Source of the DNA: Roseicella sp. DB1501
Lineage (GTDB): Bacteria > Pseudomonadota > Alphaproteobacteria > Acetobacterales > Acetobacteraceae
Assembly (NCBI RefSeq): GCF_013112485.1
Contig: NZ_JABFHG010000003.1
Span: 496,001 to 560,000, forward strand
Length of the DNA: 64,000 bases
Direction of reading: 5' to 3'
This document shows, piece after piece, positions 25,922 through 33,204 of this stretch. The translations under genes were made by a program, and so were the position numbers. The number at the start of each line of letters is the position of its first letter. Position 1 is the stretch's first letter. The notes beneath the pieces are model-generated. The model worked only from the letters and a program-made list of their open reading frames with translations, was not told the origin of the DNA and ran no database searches.

Positions 25922-26164
25922 TCAGATCACCTCGAATCCAACGATCTCCGCCTTTCCATCCCGCTCGGCACGATCGAACACCTGGCGCTTTGCCTCGTCG
26001 GACAAGACCAGCTTGGCCCTCGACAAAAGAGATTTGAGCCAATCCTGATCACCCGGATGAACCAGTATGCACATTGGGAACGTGCCCCTGATGTCTGCGG
26101 GGGCTTTGCGAAATTCCACCGACACAATGGTATGCATGGCGCTCTCCTGTTTCGTGTGGGACAT
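25922..26164 (-). CDS. Hypothetical protein coupled to the relaxase
   Basis: 80 aa from ATG 26164, which shares a base with the relaxase stop (TGATG); MHTIV at 26137 is an alternative start. Contains IVSVEFRKAPADIRG and a lysine/arginine-rich helix. No family recognised. Translational coupling suggests an accessory of mobilization. Confidence 0.5.
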   Translation of the reverse strand: MSHTKQESAMHTIVSVEFRKAPADIRGTFPMCILVHPGDQDWLKSLLSRAKLVLSDEAKRQVFDRAERDGKAEIVGFEVI

Positions 26165-27456
26165 CACCGCTCCCAACCATGACCGTCAGCGCGGTCCGGC
26201 GTGCTGAGCGCCCTGGCCAGATCCTCGGCGGAGGGTTGCTGCTGGAACGTCGAAAGGTCGGGAAGCGTAGGTTCGGCGACGCGGGTGAACTCGGTCTGCA
26301 TGTCCTGGCCCGCTTCCCAAGCCCGCAACTCCTTCTGCTCGGCGCGCTCCTGCTGCTTGTGTTCGGCGCTTTGTGCCTTGAACGCCTTCGAGTAGGCCGC
26401 GCGCGCGGCATTCAGCTCCTTGTTCATCTCCTTGTTTAGTTCCTTGGCCGCGATGCTGCGCGGCACCCGGCTCAGAATATCCTTGGCGTGTTCGGCAAGG
26501 GTCTTCCCTGCGCCAGCGATCTTCTGGTGATCGGTCATCGTCCGATGTACCCGGTCGGGCAGGGTGTGCAGGTTCTGCTTCAGGGCGGCGGCCAGCTTCA
26601 TCCATTCCCGCTTGCGCGGCTTGCCTTTGAAGGCCCGTTCCTGCTCGCCGATGGCGTGCAGCGCCGGCACGAATTTCATTCGGATCCGCAGCATCTTCTC
26701 CGTGTGCTTTGTGCGGGCTTCCCTCCTGTCCTGGTGACGCTTGAGGCGGGCGGCGTGGTGCCGCTTGTTGATCTCCTCGCGCGTCTCCCGCGGCTTGGCC
26801 TTACGGTCCAGCTTCGGCTTCTCCTTGGCCGGTTCCTTGGCCGGCTCCTTCGCCGGCTCGACGGTGTAATTCCCGCTCTTGAGGATTGCTCGCAGCTCTT
26901 CGAAGCCCTTACCGATGTCGAACTGGTCTTTCTCGAATTCCATCATCCTCTCCATCTTGGCTGCGCGTTTTGGGGTTCTGATCTCGTGGGCGAGCTCGTA
27001 GCGGTGCGCCCAGCGGCTCAGCTTGCGGCGGTCATGGGACAGGTCGGCCATCCGGCCGGTCGTCGGATGGACCGCGTTGACGATGAGATGGACGTGGCGA
27101 TGCTTGCGCTCGGTATGCTCGACAATGACGCACTGATGGTCCTGCAAGCCCATCTCGGTCAGGACCGACTTCGCCGTATCCAGCATGTGCGCCTTGGTCG
27201 GCTTCTCGTCCGGGTGCCAACTCAGGCTGATCGTGTAGATCGGCTTCTCCGGGACGCGACTGGTGATCCGGCCTTCCAGGCGCGCCCGCAGGAGAGGAGC
27301 GGCTGCGACGGTGATGTCCATCTCAAGCGCGGCATTGGGCCCGACATTGAGATGCGCGACGAAGCCGACGCGGTCCCTGCCCTTGCCGTCCTTGTCGTGT
27401 GTCGCGTAGCCGATGGCCTTGGACGCGCTGGCGCCACTGTTGGTCTGGACGATCAT
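26164..27456 (-). CDS. Relaxase / mobilization nuclease (MobA/VirD2-like)
   Basis: 430 aa. The N-terminal ~170 residues form the nickase: SLSWHPDEKP, then the metal-binding HRHVHLIVNAVHP motif typical of MOBP/MOBQ relaxases, and TGRMADLSHDRRKLSRW. The catalytic Tyr may be the one in AIGYATHDK near residue 18. The C-terminal half is a long charged helix with a tandem KEPA repeat (three copies) and Arg/Lys-rich stretches. It nicks the element at oriT and pilots the strand into the recipient. Overlaps the MobC-like gene upstream (ATGA). Confidence 0.85.
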   Translation of the reverse strand: MIVQTNSGASASKAIGYATHDKDGKGRDRVGFVAHLNVGPNAALEMDITVAAAPLLRARLEGRITSRVPEKPIYTISLSWHPDEKPTKAHMLDTAKSVLTEMGLQDHQCVIVEHTERKHRHVHLIVNAVHPTTGRMADLSHDRRKLSRWAHRYELAHEIRTPKRAAKMERMMEFEKDQFDIGKGFEELRAILKSGNYTVEPAKEPAKEPAKEKPKLDRKAKPRETREEINKRHHAARLKRHQDRREARTKHTEKMLRIRMKFVPALHAIGEQERAFKGKPRKREWMKLAAALKQNLHTLPDRVHRTMTDHQKIAGAGKTLAEHAKDILSRVPRSIAAKELNKEMNKELNAARAAYSKAFKAQSAEHKQQERAEQKELRAWEAGQDMQTEFTRVAEPTLPDLSTFQQQPSAEDLARALSTPDRADGHGWER

Positions 27457-27728
27457 CTGAGCATGGCGATCACGCCAGCGATTCGCTCGGCGACGGCAGG
27501 ATGCTCCAGAGCGATCCGCGCCAGGTCATGCAGGGCGAGAGGATTGACCGCCGGCCGCTCCACTCCGGCGAGGTGGGACCTGACGTAGGCCGAGACCGTC
27601 AGGCCGGCGGAAAAGGCGGCGTTCTCCAGCTCGGCCATCTCGGCGTCGTTCAGGCGCACGGTGATGGGGAAGGCGCGTTTATCGGCCTTATGAGGTCGTC
27701 CGCCCCGGTTTTTGTTAGACGAAATCAT
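27453..27728 (-). CDS. MobC-like relaxosome accessory protein (ribbon-helix-helix)
   Basis: 91 aa. ITVRLNDAEMAELENAAFSAGLTVSAYVRSHLAG is the ribbon-helix-helix domain of plasmid mobilization proteins; the basic N-terminus (NKNRGGRPHKADKR) would contact DNA. Translationally coupled to the relaxase. It would bind the adjacent oriT region and help loading. Confidence 0.78.
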   Translation of the reverse strand: MISSNKNRGGRPHKADKRAFPITVRLNDAEMAELENAAFSAGLTVSAYVRSHLAGVERPAVNPLALHDLARIALEHPAVAERIAGVIAMLR

Positions 27729-27853
27729 ACCTTGAAAGTCCGATGCCGGTCCGACCTCTAAACCATCATTGCGGACAAAGACTGGACATTACCGATACGG
27801 GGCGTCTCGGATGGGATTAAACGATGGTTCGGCTGGGGAAAATATAGGCGATG

Positions 27854-27917
27854 CACATATCCATAACCCGCCGGAGTGCCCGCAAGAGGCATGACGGAGG
27901 CGGGTTGTGGAGATGTG
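27854..27917. other. Candidate oriT inverted repeat
   Basis: Arms 27854-27872 and 27899-27917 match as an inverted repeat at 17 of 19 positions (perfect over AACCCGCC/GGCGGGTT), around a 26-nt loop that itself contains TGCC/GGCA. It lies 126 bp upstream of the mobC-like start, the usual oriT location. The nic site cannot be read. Confidence 0.5.
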
Positions 27918-27940
27918 TGCAGGCGGGGGAGTGAGGGCGT

Positions 27941-28162
27941 TTAAACAGCTTCCGGACGCGGCGTGAATCTGGTCACCGTCTCCCGCTGGAAGCCAAGGCA
28001 TTCAGCAAGCCGGTCCGTCATTGGCTCCCGGCCATTCAGAACATTGCTAACAAAGCCAGCCGCAAATGAATGATTGCGCGCAAACGCTCGAACGCCACCA
28101 GCGTCCACCGTGGCTTTCTTCAAAAGCTTTATGATCTCAGGTTCCTTCAGCGCGCGGGCCAT
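27941..28162 (-). CDS. Cro/YdaS-like helix-turn-helix regulator
   Basis: 73 aa. IIKLLKKATVDAGGVRAFARNHSFAAGFVSNVLNGREPMTDRLAECLGF reads as a small lambda-repressor-like helix-turn-helix. It diverges from the plus-strand gene block; a perfect 10-bp inverted repeat in between could be its operator. Probably a master switch of the element's genes. Confidence 0.7.
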   Translation of the reverse strand: MARALKEPEIIKLLKKATVDAGGVRAFARNHSFAAGFVSNVLNGREPMTDRLAECLGFQRETVTRFTPRPEAV

Positions 28163-28190
28163 GTATCCTCATTAGCTATACGACCATTAT

Positions 28191-28231
28191 AAGCACAAAA
28201 AGAACGCAATTTAATTTCGTATTTTGTGCTT
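28191..28231. promoter_or_regulatory. Inverted repeat in the divergent promoter region
   Basis: AAGCACAAAA (28191-28200) and TTTTGTGCTT (28222-28231) are perfect complements around 21 bp. The location between the HTH gene and the first plus-strand gene suggests an operator. Confidence 0.5.
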
Positions 28232-28278
28232 CTGAAGTGACGTTTAGTTGGATACGATACAGCCATTAAACTTGTAAA

Positions 28279-28305
28279 GCGCATAGACGCAGAAAGAAGG
28301 AGATT
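28279..28305 (+). promoter_or_regulatory. Start-associated leader motif (weak hairpin)
   Basis: GCG...CGC (3 bp only) followed directly by AGAAAGAAGGAGATT and ATG 28306. First copy of the repeated leader. Confidence 0.5.
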
Positions 28306-28896
28306 ATGGGTACCCGTGGTGCATTTGGCTTTAGAGTGAACGAACAAGACAAATTATTGTACAATCATTTTGACAGTTATCCGGAAGGGTTGGGCGAGGA
28401 CATGATTGCTTTTGCCCGGAAGATTGCGACCGACGTTCCGAAATATCGATCCTTAGCGGAAAACCTTCGAATGGTTGATCCAGATTCTACGCCGGATATT
28501 GAGACCGTCGAAAGGGCCGCACAAGCTGGTTTACATGATTTGACTGTCTCTAACAGATCAACAACAGATTGGTATTGTGTTCTTCGCAATCTCCAAGGTG
28601 AACCCGAAAAAACGCTGGAGTTCGGCATTGCTACCAGTGGCGGAAACGACTTCGTGGCAGATTCTTTATTCTGCGAATGGGCATATATCATCAATTTCGA
28701 CACTGGCGAGATTGAGATTTACAAGGGGTTCAATACGGACCCTGCCGCCGCCGGGAGATATGCAAGCCTAAAGGATAAGGGCGATGGCGTCGAATATTTT
28801 GGCGTCCGCCTTCTTGGAACCTTTCCCTTGTATGACATCCCCGAAGATTGGCAGGGCAAGCTTTTGCCGCCGAATGTGGACGAAGAAGCCGCATAG
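28306..28896 (+). CDS. Phage-type hypothetical protein (MGTRG family)
   Basis: 196 aa. It opens MGTRGAFGFRVNEQDKLLYNHFDSYPEGLG, a start I recognise from many phage and plasmid hypotheticals; function unknown. Soluble, acidic, no membrane segment. First gene of the long plus-strand block, preceded by the hairpin/AGAAAG leader. Confidence 0.7.
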   Translation: MGTRGAFGFRVNEQDKLLYNHFDSYPEGLGEDMIAFARKIATDVPKYRSLAENLRMVDPDSTPDIETVERAAQAGLHDLTVSNRSTTDWYCVLRNLQGEPEKTLEFGIATSGGNDFVADSLFCEWAYIINFDTGEIEIYKGFNTDPAAAGRYASLKDKGDGVEYFGVRLLGTFPLYDIPEDWQGKLLPPNVDEEAA

Positions 28897-28929
28897 ACGA
28901 TGCGAATAAAACAACGCAATAAAATGTCG

Positions 28930-28966
28930 CGTATAACGCTTTGCTTTTAGTGTTAAGCGTTATACG
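28930..28966. promoter_or_regulatory. Perfect 12-bp inverted repeat
   Basis: CGTATAACGCTT (28930-28941) and AAGCGTTATACG (28955-28966) with a 13-nt loop lie between two plus-strand genes. It could be a terminator-like structure or an operator for the next gene; the TATACG core also occurs near 28178. Confidence 0.5.
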
Positions 28967-29003
28967 ATACATACAGATAAACAAACACAAAGAGGAAACG
29001 CCA

Positions 29004-29342
29004 ATGACCCGCGCCGAACAAATCAAATCCCAAATGGACAATATGCTTTTGTCCCATGATGCCCTGTTCACCGTACCTGCTCTGGCCGCTGAATACGATG
29101 CCCTGTCTGCTGAACTGCGGGCCTTGAACCGTGGTGAAGCCTATAAGCCTTACGACATGAAACGGGCAGGGCTGGAAGCGAACGTCACTTTCGCGGCAAA
29201 CAAGGTGCGGGATGAACTGCATAAGCTGCGCTGGCTGCTCAAGGTCGGCGGAACGGCTGAAAACCTTGCCTATGGTCGTGAAGGTGTCGCGCTGTTCTGG
29301 GACCAATACCGGGCGGCTCGTCGTGAACTGGTAGCGGCATAA
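29004..29342 (+). CDS. Hypothetical helical protein
   Basis: 112 aa from ATG 29004, chosen because AGAGGAAACGCC precedes it; the frame is open to 28941 but that part covers the inverted repeat. Predicted all-alpha, probably coiled coil. No family recognised. Confidence 0.55.
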   Translation: MTRAEQIKSQMDNMLLSHDALFTVPALAAEYDALSAELRALNRGEAYKPYDMKRAGLEANVTFAANKVRDELHKLRWLLKVGGTAENLAYGREGVALFWDQYRAARRELVAA

Positions 29343-29352
29343 GGGGGCGGGG

Positions 29353-29631
29353 ATGACCATTCAGCAAGCCGCCGAAGCCCTGCACCAAACCTGCATTGGA
29401 GCCGGTGAGGTTTATGCGAGCGTGAAAGCCAACATCAACGCCAGCCAAGACCGAGATATAGCGGAAATGAGGATAGCAACCTGCCATCACTTCCCGCCGA
29501 TCCCGGACCGTCGTTATGACTGGTCTGCCTGCTATGAAGGAACCGAAGAAAGCGGACCTTTCGGATGGGGACCGACGAAATATCAAGCCGTGCTCGACCT
29601 GATAAACAACCATGATCGCCCGGGGAATTGA
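29353..29631 (+). CDS. Hypothetical protein
   Basis: 92 aa, 10 bp after the previous gene with GGGGCGGGG before ATG. Contains CYEGTEESGPFGWGPTKYQAVLDLI, a short-domain pattern common in small phage hypotheticals. Function unknown. Confidence 0.5.
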   Translation: MTIQQAAEALHQTCIGAGEVYASVKANINASQDRDIAEMRIATCHHFPPIPDRRYDWSACYEGTEESGPFGWGPTKYQAVLDLINNHDRPGN

Positions 29632-29634
29632 GGC

Positions 29635-29757
29635 ATGAGCTTAGACCGCTGCAAAGCCTGCTGCACCATCGTCGATACCGATCTGGACGATGAAGCCTAT
29701 GACTTCGATGTATGCCTCTGCGGCGGGTGCCGCGAGGGCCGGGTGATCGACCCGTGA
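29635..29757 (+). CDS. Small Cys-rich (zinc-ribbon-like) protein
   Basis: 40 aa starting ATG 29635, three bases after the previous stop. Two cysteine pairs (CKACC near the start, CLCGGC near the end) with acidic residues between suggest a zinc knuckle. Its stop overlaps a GTG start (GTGA), fitting the tight spacing of this block. Confidence 0.5.
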   Translation: MSLDRCKACCTIVDTDLDDEAYDFDVCLCGGCREGRVIDP

Positions 29758-29936
29758 CCCGCAAGCTGACTATCTGGGAAGCGTTGGCCGTCAAGCTTGG
29801 CCGGGAACCAACACACGCGGAAGCCTGCGCCGAGGTGAGGCGTATTCTGAAGGGGCCAACGTGGGGAAACTGTCACGGCAACGGCGACCGTGAGGGAATG
29901 TTTAAACGCCCTGGGGGAGAGAAGCAGGGGCGATGA
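29754..29936 (+). CDS. Small hypothetical protein
   Basis: 60 aa from GTG 29754 overlapping the preceding stop. TIWEALAVKLGREPTHAEACAEVRRIL resembles a short helix-turn-helix. Overlaps the next gene by ATGA. Function unknown. Confidence 0.45.
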   Translation: MTRKLTIWEALAVKLGREPTHAEACAEVRRILKGPTWGNCHGNGDREGMFKRPGGEKQGR

Positions 29937-30187
29937 TAGTTACGACAACGTTTAATCCTGGTAGCTACTGGCAGTTCGGCGCGGTTGGTCGTTGGAAGTA
30001 TGTCGCCAAGGTCTACGATGTTCCGTCGAGCTTCGGTATCGCTGGTGGTCGCATCTCGGTTTTATCGCTGACCAATGCCGCCGGGCGCGAAGTGCTGAAC
30101 TATAATCGGGGCTGGGATGCCAAGCCTAAATTTTATCAATTGCGATTGCGACGCGCGGTGCGGGCCGTGCTGAATGAATATCGATAG
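29933..30187 (+). CDS. Hypothetical protein
   Basis: 84 aa. A beta-rich N-terminus (VTTTFNPGSYWQFG) and a basic C-terminal helix ending RRAVRAVLNEYR. The start overlaps the previous gene's stop. No family recognised. Confidence 0.5.
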   Translation: MIVTTTFNPGSYWQFGAVGRWKYVAKVYDVPSSFGIAGGRISVLSLTNAAGREVLNYNRGWDAKPKFYQLRLRRAVRAVLNEYR

Positions 30188-30198
30188 ACCGTGCAAAC

Positions 30199-30225
30199 GC
30201 CCTGAGGGGCAGGAAGAAGGAGACG
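30199..30225 (+). promoter_or_regulatory. Start-associated leader motif
   Basis: GCCC-TGAG-GGGC hairpin followed at once by AGGAAGAAGGAGACG and ATG 30226; preceded by CAAAC. Confidence 0.6.
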
Positions 30226-30555
30226 ATGAACGCCGAAGACATTAGAGCAAACCATTATGCCCGCCTGAACGATTACCGCAACACCCGCGAATATGCGGAA
30301 TGGTATCGATCCATTAGTGGTGAGCCGCCCGCTGGAGAGCGCCCGTCATTGCTCGGGCAACGCTGGGAAATCGACGAAGCCATTTACGACGAATTTTTGA
30401 ACATGATGCCGCCCCTGCATTGGCGCGGTGGGTCCTTCTATTGCATGGAAGAATGCTTCGACGATTACCATGCGAAGTTCAGCCGCGAAGGGGGTCAATA
30501 TTTCTGTGAATATGCACGGTTGCCGCGTCCTGCTGGGCCGGCGCTGGAGCTATAG
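30226..30555 (+). CDS. Hypothetical protein
   Basis: 109 aa with many Tyr and Glu residues. WRGGSFYCMEECFDDYHAKF and a short Cys spacing suggest a small domain, but I do not recognise it. Has the repeated leader. Confidence 0.5.
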   Translation: MNAEDIRANHYARLNDYRNTREYAEWYRSISGEPPAGERPSLLGQRWEIDEAIYDEFLNMMPPLHWRGGSFYCMEECFDDYHAKFSREGGQYFCEYARLPRPAGPALEL

Positions 30556-30570
30556 GACGTTTAACAGCCG

Positions 30571-30593
30571 CCACCGGGCTTTGGTGGAGAAAG
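30571..30593 (+). promoter_or_regulatory. Start-associated leader motif
   Basis: CCACC / GGTGG (5 bp, 7-nt loop) followed directly by AGAAAG and ATG 30594. The hairpin's right arm overlaps the GGAG-type ribosome site. Confidence 0.65.
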
Positions 30594-31322
30594 ATGATGG
30601 GGATCGTGCCTAACCATGTAACTACGCGCTGCACCGTAACCGGACCTAAAGAGGAAGTGGACAGGTTCCGCGCTCTTGTGATCCACAAGAACCCTGCCGA
30701 TGCCGAAGAGCCAGGCTTTGACTTTGAGGCCATTATTCCGATGCCCGCCTGCATCAAGAACTCCGAATCCAGCTCCACGGCGGAGGAAGGAATGCAGTTG
30801 ATAATAGACCGTGGAGAGAGTTCATCGAACTTTCGTCAATCGACATTGTACCCGGCCCAAATCTACCGCATTCGCGACGATGTTGGAATGCCAACCGACA
30901 AATGGCGCACGGTCGCAGATGCATACCTGAAAAAGCACCCTGGCGTTGAGGAACAAGGCAAAAATAGAATGCAAGCTTTGCTCGAAACCGGCCACGCTGA
31001 CTGGTATTCGTGGAGCATTGCGAATTGGGGTACGAAGTGGAACAGCTACTCATTCTCGATTGACGCCGAGGAGCCGCTGTCGTTCAGATTTGATACCGCA
31101 TGGAACTTTCCAACACCAGTGTTTGAAAAACTGGCCGCGGATTTTCCCGGCCTACGGTTCGACTGTGTTTGCTTTGATGAGGGGTGGAATTTTGCCGGGC
31201 GTGGCTGCTTCAATCCCGGCCCCGGCGATGAACCATTCGATACATGCGACGCGACCGACGCTCTTTACGAGCGCGTATATGGTCACGCGCCAGAACGCGA
31301 TGACGAAGACGAAGTCGCCTAA
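30594..31322 (+). CDS. DUF1281 / Api92-like ferredoxin-fold protein
   Basis: 242 aa. MGIVPNHVTTRCTVTGPKEEVDRF at the start, DFEAIIPMP, then WYSWSIANWGTKWNSY and PTPVFEKLAADFPGL match the Api92/DUF1281 proteins of phages and plasmids, thought to adopt a ferredoxin-like fold. Function unknown, though the conserved N-terminus is very typical. ATG 30597 is an alternative start. Confidence 0.75.
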   Translation: MMGIVPNHVTTRCTVTGPKEEVDRFRALVIHKNPADAEEPGFDFEAIIPMPACIKNSESSSTAEEGMQLIIDRGESSSNFRQSTLYPAQIYRIRDDVGMPTDKWRTVADAYLKKHPGVEEQGKNRMQALLETGHADWYSWSIANWGTKWNSYSFSIDAEEPLSFRFDTAWNFPTPVFEKLAADFPGLRFDCVCFDEGWNFAGRGCFNPGPGDEPFDTCDATDALYERVYGHAPERDDEDEVA

Positions 31323-31339
31323 CCTCTTCAAACAACCTG

Positions 31340-31369
31340 CGTCCGGGTGAATGGCGAGAAAGAGAGGAG
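31340..31369 (+). promoter_or_regulatory. Start-associated leader motif
   Basis: CGTC / GGCG (4 bp including one G.U) followed by AGAAAGAGAGGAGATG and the start at 31370/31373. Confidence 0.5.
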
Positions 31370-31696
31370 ATGATGACCAGTGAAGTGAAGTGGACGCCGG
31401 GGCCTTGGGAAATCCAGGGGTACACCAACTATACAGGTTGGGCTGTCTATACACAAAACAGGGGGTGCATCGCAGAACGCTGGTATGCACAAAATCAAAA
31501 AGCTCCCTATGCCGATGAGCTTAAAGCCAACGCTTACCTAATCTCCGCTGCACCGGACCTGTATGCGGCTGCTGAAAAAGCCGAGTGTTTTATATCCGGC
31601 TTTGAAGGCGATGAGCTTCAGGAAGGCATTGCCGAGATGCTGGCAGACCTGCGTGGCGCAATAGCCAAAGCGAAAGGCGAGGTCAGCCATGGATAA
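31370..31696 (+). CDS. Phage-type hypothetical (TPGPW...LISAAPDL)
   Basis: 108 aa. TPGPWEIQG near the start and ANAYLISAAPDLYAAAEKA in the middle are a frequent signature of small early phage proteins of unknown role. It overlaps the next gene by 8 bp, which has the same architecture. Confidence 0.6.
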   Translation: MMTSEVKWTPGPWEIQGYTNYTGWAVYTQNRGCIAERWYAQNQKAPYADELKANAYLISAAPDLYAAAEKAECFISGFEGDELQEGIAEMLADLRGAIAKAKGEVSHG

Positions 31697-32111
31697 CAGA
31701 CACACGCCGGGGCCGGTATTCGTAGTCAAACATCCGGGCGGTGGTTGGTCGATCCAAGACCGGGATGGTGGAGTAGGTCGGTGCATTGCTATGCGGTACG
31801 GAGACAGCAGCGAGGATAACGCCCGCCTCCTTGCCGCCAGCTACAACGCATTTGACGCTGCCGCCAGCCGCCTGAACCTGAACGCCGTCGAGCTGGCCGA
31901 ACGGATGCAAAGCGGGATGCTGGCGGACCTGCTCAAAGCCTTGGAGGACCTGCATGGCAGCGCGCCGGAAGTGCAGGGTGGCATATGCCAGCATTGCGGG
32001 CGGGATTACATCGGGGATGACAGCATGGCCCTATCCGGCGATTGCCCGTCAGATGATTGCCCGGCGCATATTGCCCGTGTTCTGGCTGCCGAGGTGCGTG
32101 GAACCGTTTGA
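31689..32111 (+). CDS. Phage-type hypothetical with C-terminal Cys cluster
   Basis: 140 aa. HTPGPVFVVKHPGGGWSIQD and DNARLLAASYNAFDAAASRL repeat the pattern of the previous gene, suggesting a tandem duplication. The C-terminus adds ICQHCGRDYIG and CPSDDCPAH, a likely zinc-binding tail. Confidence 0.6.
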   Translation: MDNRHTPGPVFVVKHPGGGWSIQDRDGGVGRCIAMRYGDSSEDNARLLAASYNAFDAAASRLNLNAVELAERMQSGMLADLLKALEDLHGSAPEVQGGICQHCGRDYIGDDSMALSGDCPSDDCPAHIARVLAAEVRGTV

Positions 32112-32138
32112 ACGCCTTCCCGCTATAAGAATTTAACC

Positions 32139-32168
32139 GCGCCACTGGCGCAGAAAGTGAATAAAACA
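32139..32168 (+). promoter_or_regulatory. Start-associated leader motif
   Basis: GCGCC-ACT-GGCGC, a perfect 5-bp hairpin, followed immediately by AGAAAG and, 18 nt later, ATG 32169. Confidence 0.55.
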
Positions 32169-32237
32169 ATGACCAATCAAAAAGTATTAGCCGAACTGAT
32201 AGGAGCCCTCCGCGCCGGGGTGAGGGCAGTACGATGA
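32169..32237 (+). CDS. Possible 22-aa peptide
   Basis: ATG 32169 opens a 22-codon frame (MTNQKVLAELIGALRAGVRAVR) that ends by overlapping the next start (ATGA). It follows a leader motif, which argues for translation; it may be a real peptide or a coupling leader. Confidence 0.3.
   Translation: MTNQKVLAELIGALRAGVRAVR
32205..32227 (+). promoter_or_regulatory. Hairpin before the Lar-like gene
   Basis: GCCCTC / GAGGGC, 6 bp perfect, ends 6 nt before ATG 32234. It lacks the AGAAAG tail, so it is a variant or an independent structure. Confidence 0.4.
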
Positions 32238-32494
32238 CTCTCGTGCATGGAACGGAATCCATAAGGTCGAGTGATCCTTATCTTAAACCATGCCCGTTTT
32301 GCGGCGGACCGGCTGATATTGTTTGTTACTCGGACGGACGCGGCCCTTGGTATGTGGCATGTGGCGGTCACATTTCCACGCTTGCAGAACTCGAAGCCCA
32401 TAAATGTTCGGTCAAAGCGAGGACCCCAGGCATGGGGTCGCGTGAATGCGCTATAACTGCTTGGAACAGCCGGATCGAAAATCAGCCAACGTAG
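32234..32494 (+). CDS. Lar-family restriction alleviation protein
   Basis: 86 aa. LKPCPFCGGPADI at the start, then CGGHIS and the terminal ECAITAWNSRI are the two-cysteine-pair plus AxxAWN pattern of Lar-like proteins. Rac-prophage Lar modulates type I restriction; most phage homologues are simply zinc-ribbon proteins, so function is by analogy. Fits the other anti-restriction genes of the element. Confidence 0.75.
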   Translation: MTLVHGTESIRSSDPYLKPCPFCGGPADIVCYSDGRGPWYVACGGHISTLAELEAHKCSVKARTPGMGSRECAITAWNSRIENQPT

Positions 32495-32513
32495 ATGCAA
32501 AAAGAGAGAGGAT

Positions 32514-32765
32514 ATGAGCTACAAGATTAACAATGGCGGACCTGCGTTTCCAAATACTGGTGATGATTGGCACTATTCGGAAACAGCTCTTACAAAACGG
32601 CAATGGTACGCGGGCATGGCTTTGCAGGCTTTGATTGATCCAAAGTTAAACGAGCTGCACGACACGGACGGATATGGACGTAGGAAATTAACACCCGCGC
32701 AAGACGCCGCTCAACGCGCCTTCGCATATGCCGACGCGATGATAGCCGCCGAACAACCCGAATAA
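32514..32765 (+). CDS. Phage-type hypothetical
   Basis: 83 aa. NNGGPAFPNTGDDWHY, ALTKRQWYAGMALQAL and AFAYADAMIAA are a recurrent pattern in small phage proteins of unknown function. The start follows AAAGAGAGAGGAT, similar to the repeated leader but without a hairpin. Confidence 0.6.
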   Translation: MSYKINNGGPAFPNTGDDWHYSETALTKRQWYAGMALQALIDPKLNELHDTDGYGRRKLTPAQDAAQRAFAYADAMIAAEQPE

Positions 32766-32772
32766 CACACCG

Positions 32773-32799
32773 GCCCGCCGAGGGCAGAAAGAGGAGAGA
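32773..32799 (+). promoter_or_regulatory. Start-associated leader motif
   Basis: GCCC-GCCGA-GGGC hairpin followed by AGAAAGAGGAGAGA and GTG 32800. Confidence 0.6.
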
Positions 32800-33153
32800 G
32801 TGATAAACACATTGAATAAGTTCGCCCCACACGGCGGCTGGAGAGAAAGGGCTTATTATGTGGTGGACGTCAAGTTCACCCATGACAACCCGGAACATAA
32901 GGCGATCTTTTATACCGGCTTCCTGAATGGGGCTGACAAGTCGCCCGGTGGATATTCTGGATTGTTCAATCCTACATATGAGCCTGAATTCATCAAAGGC
33001 TGTCGCGGCATTCATTCCATGCGGGTTGTCTGCGAGATTCCTGACATGATGGGCGGCTATAACAGAATATCGAGTAAGAACTTGATCAAAGACCTGATGT
33101 TTACGTGCGACCAGTTGCAGCGTGCTATCGAGAAGGATGATGGCGCAGCCTGA
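32800..33153 (+). CDS. Hypothetical protein
   Basis: 117 aa from GTG 32800. Contains YYVVDVKFTHDNPEHKAIFYTGFLNG and ends with an acidic lysine helix. No motif recognised. The leader motif supports the GTG start. Confidence 0.5.
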   Translation: MINTLNKFAPHGGWRERAYYVVDVKFTHDNPEHKAIFYTGFLNGADKSPGGYSGLFNPTYEPEFIKGCRGIHSMRVVCEIPDMMGGYNRISSKNLIKDLMFTCDQLQRAIEKDDGAA

Positions 33154-33169
33154 AACCGTACAAACGCCC

Positions 33170-33204
33170 CCGGCGGGCTATCGCCGGAGAGAGATGAGGA
33201 GAAG
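33170..33204 (+). promoter_or_regulatory. Start-associated leader motif
   Basis: CCGGCG / CGCCGG, 6 bp perfect with a 6-nt loop, followed by AGAGAGATGAGGAGAAG and GTG 33205; preceded by ACAAACGCC. Confidence 0.6.

Noticed and set aside
26830-26870. Tandem repeat in the relaxase as a mobile or regulatory repeat
   Set aside because: It is only an in-frame KEPA triplication in the linker of the protein.
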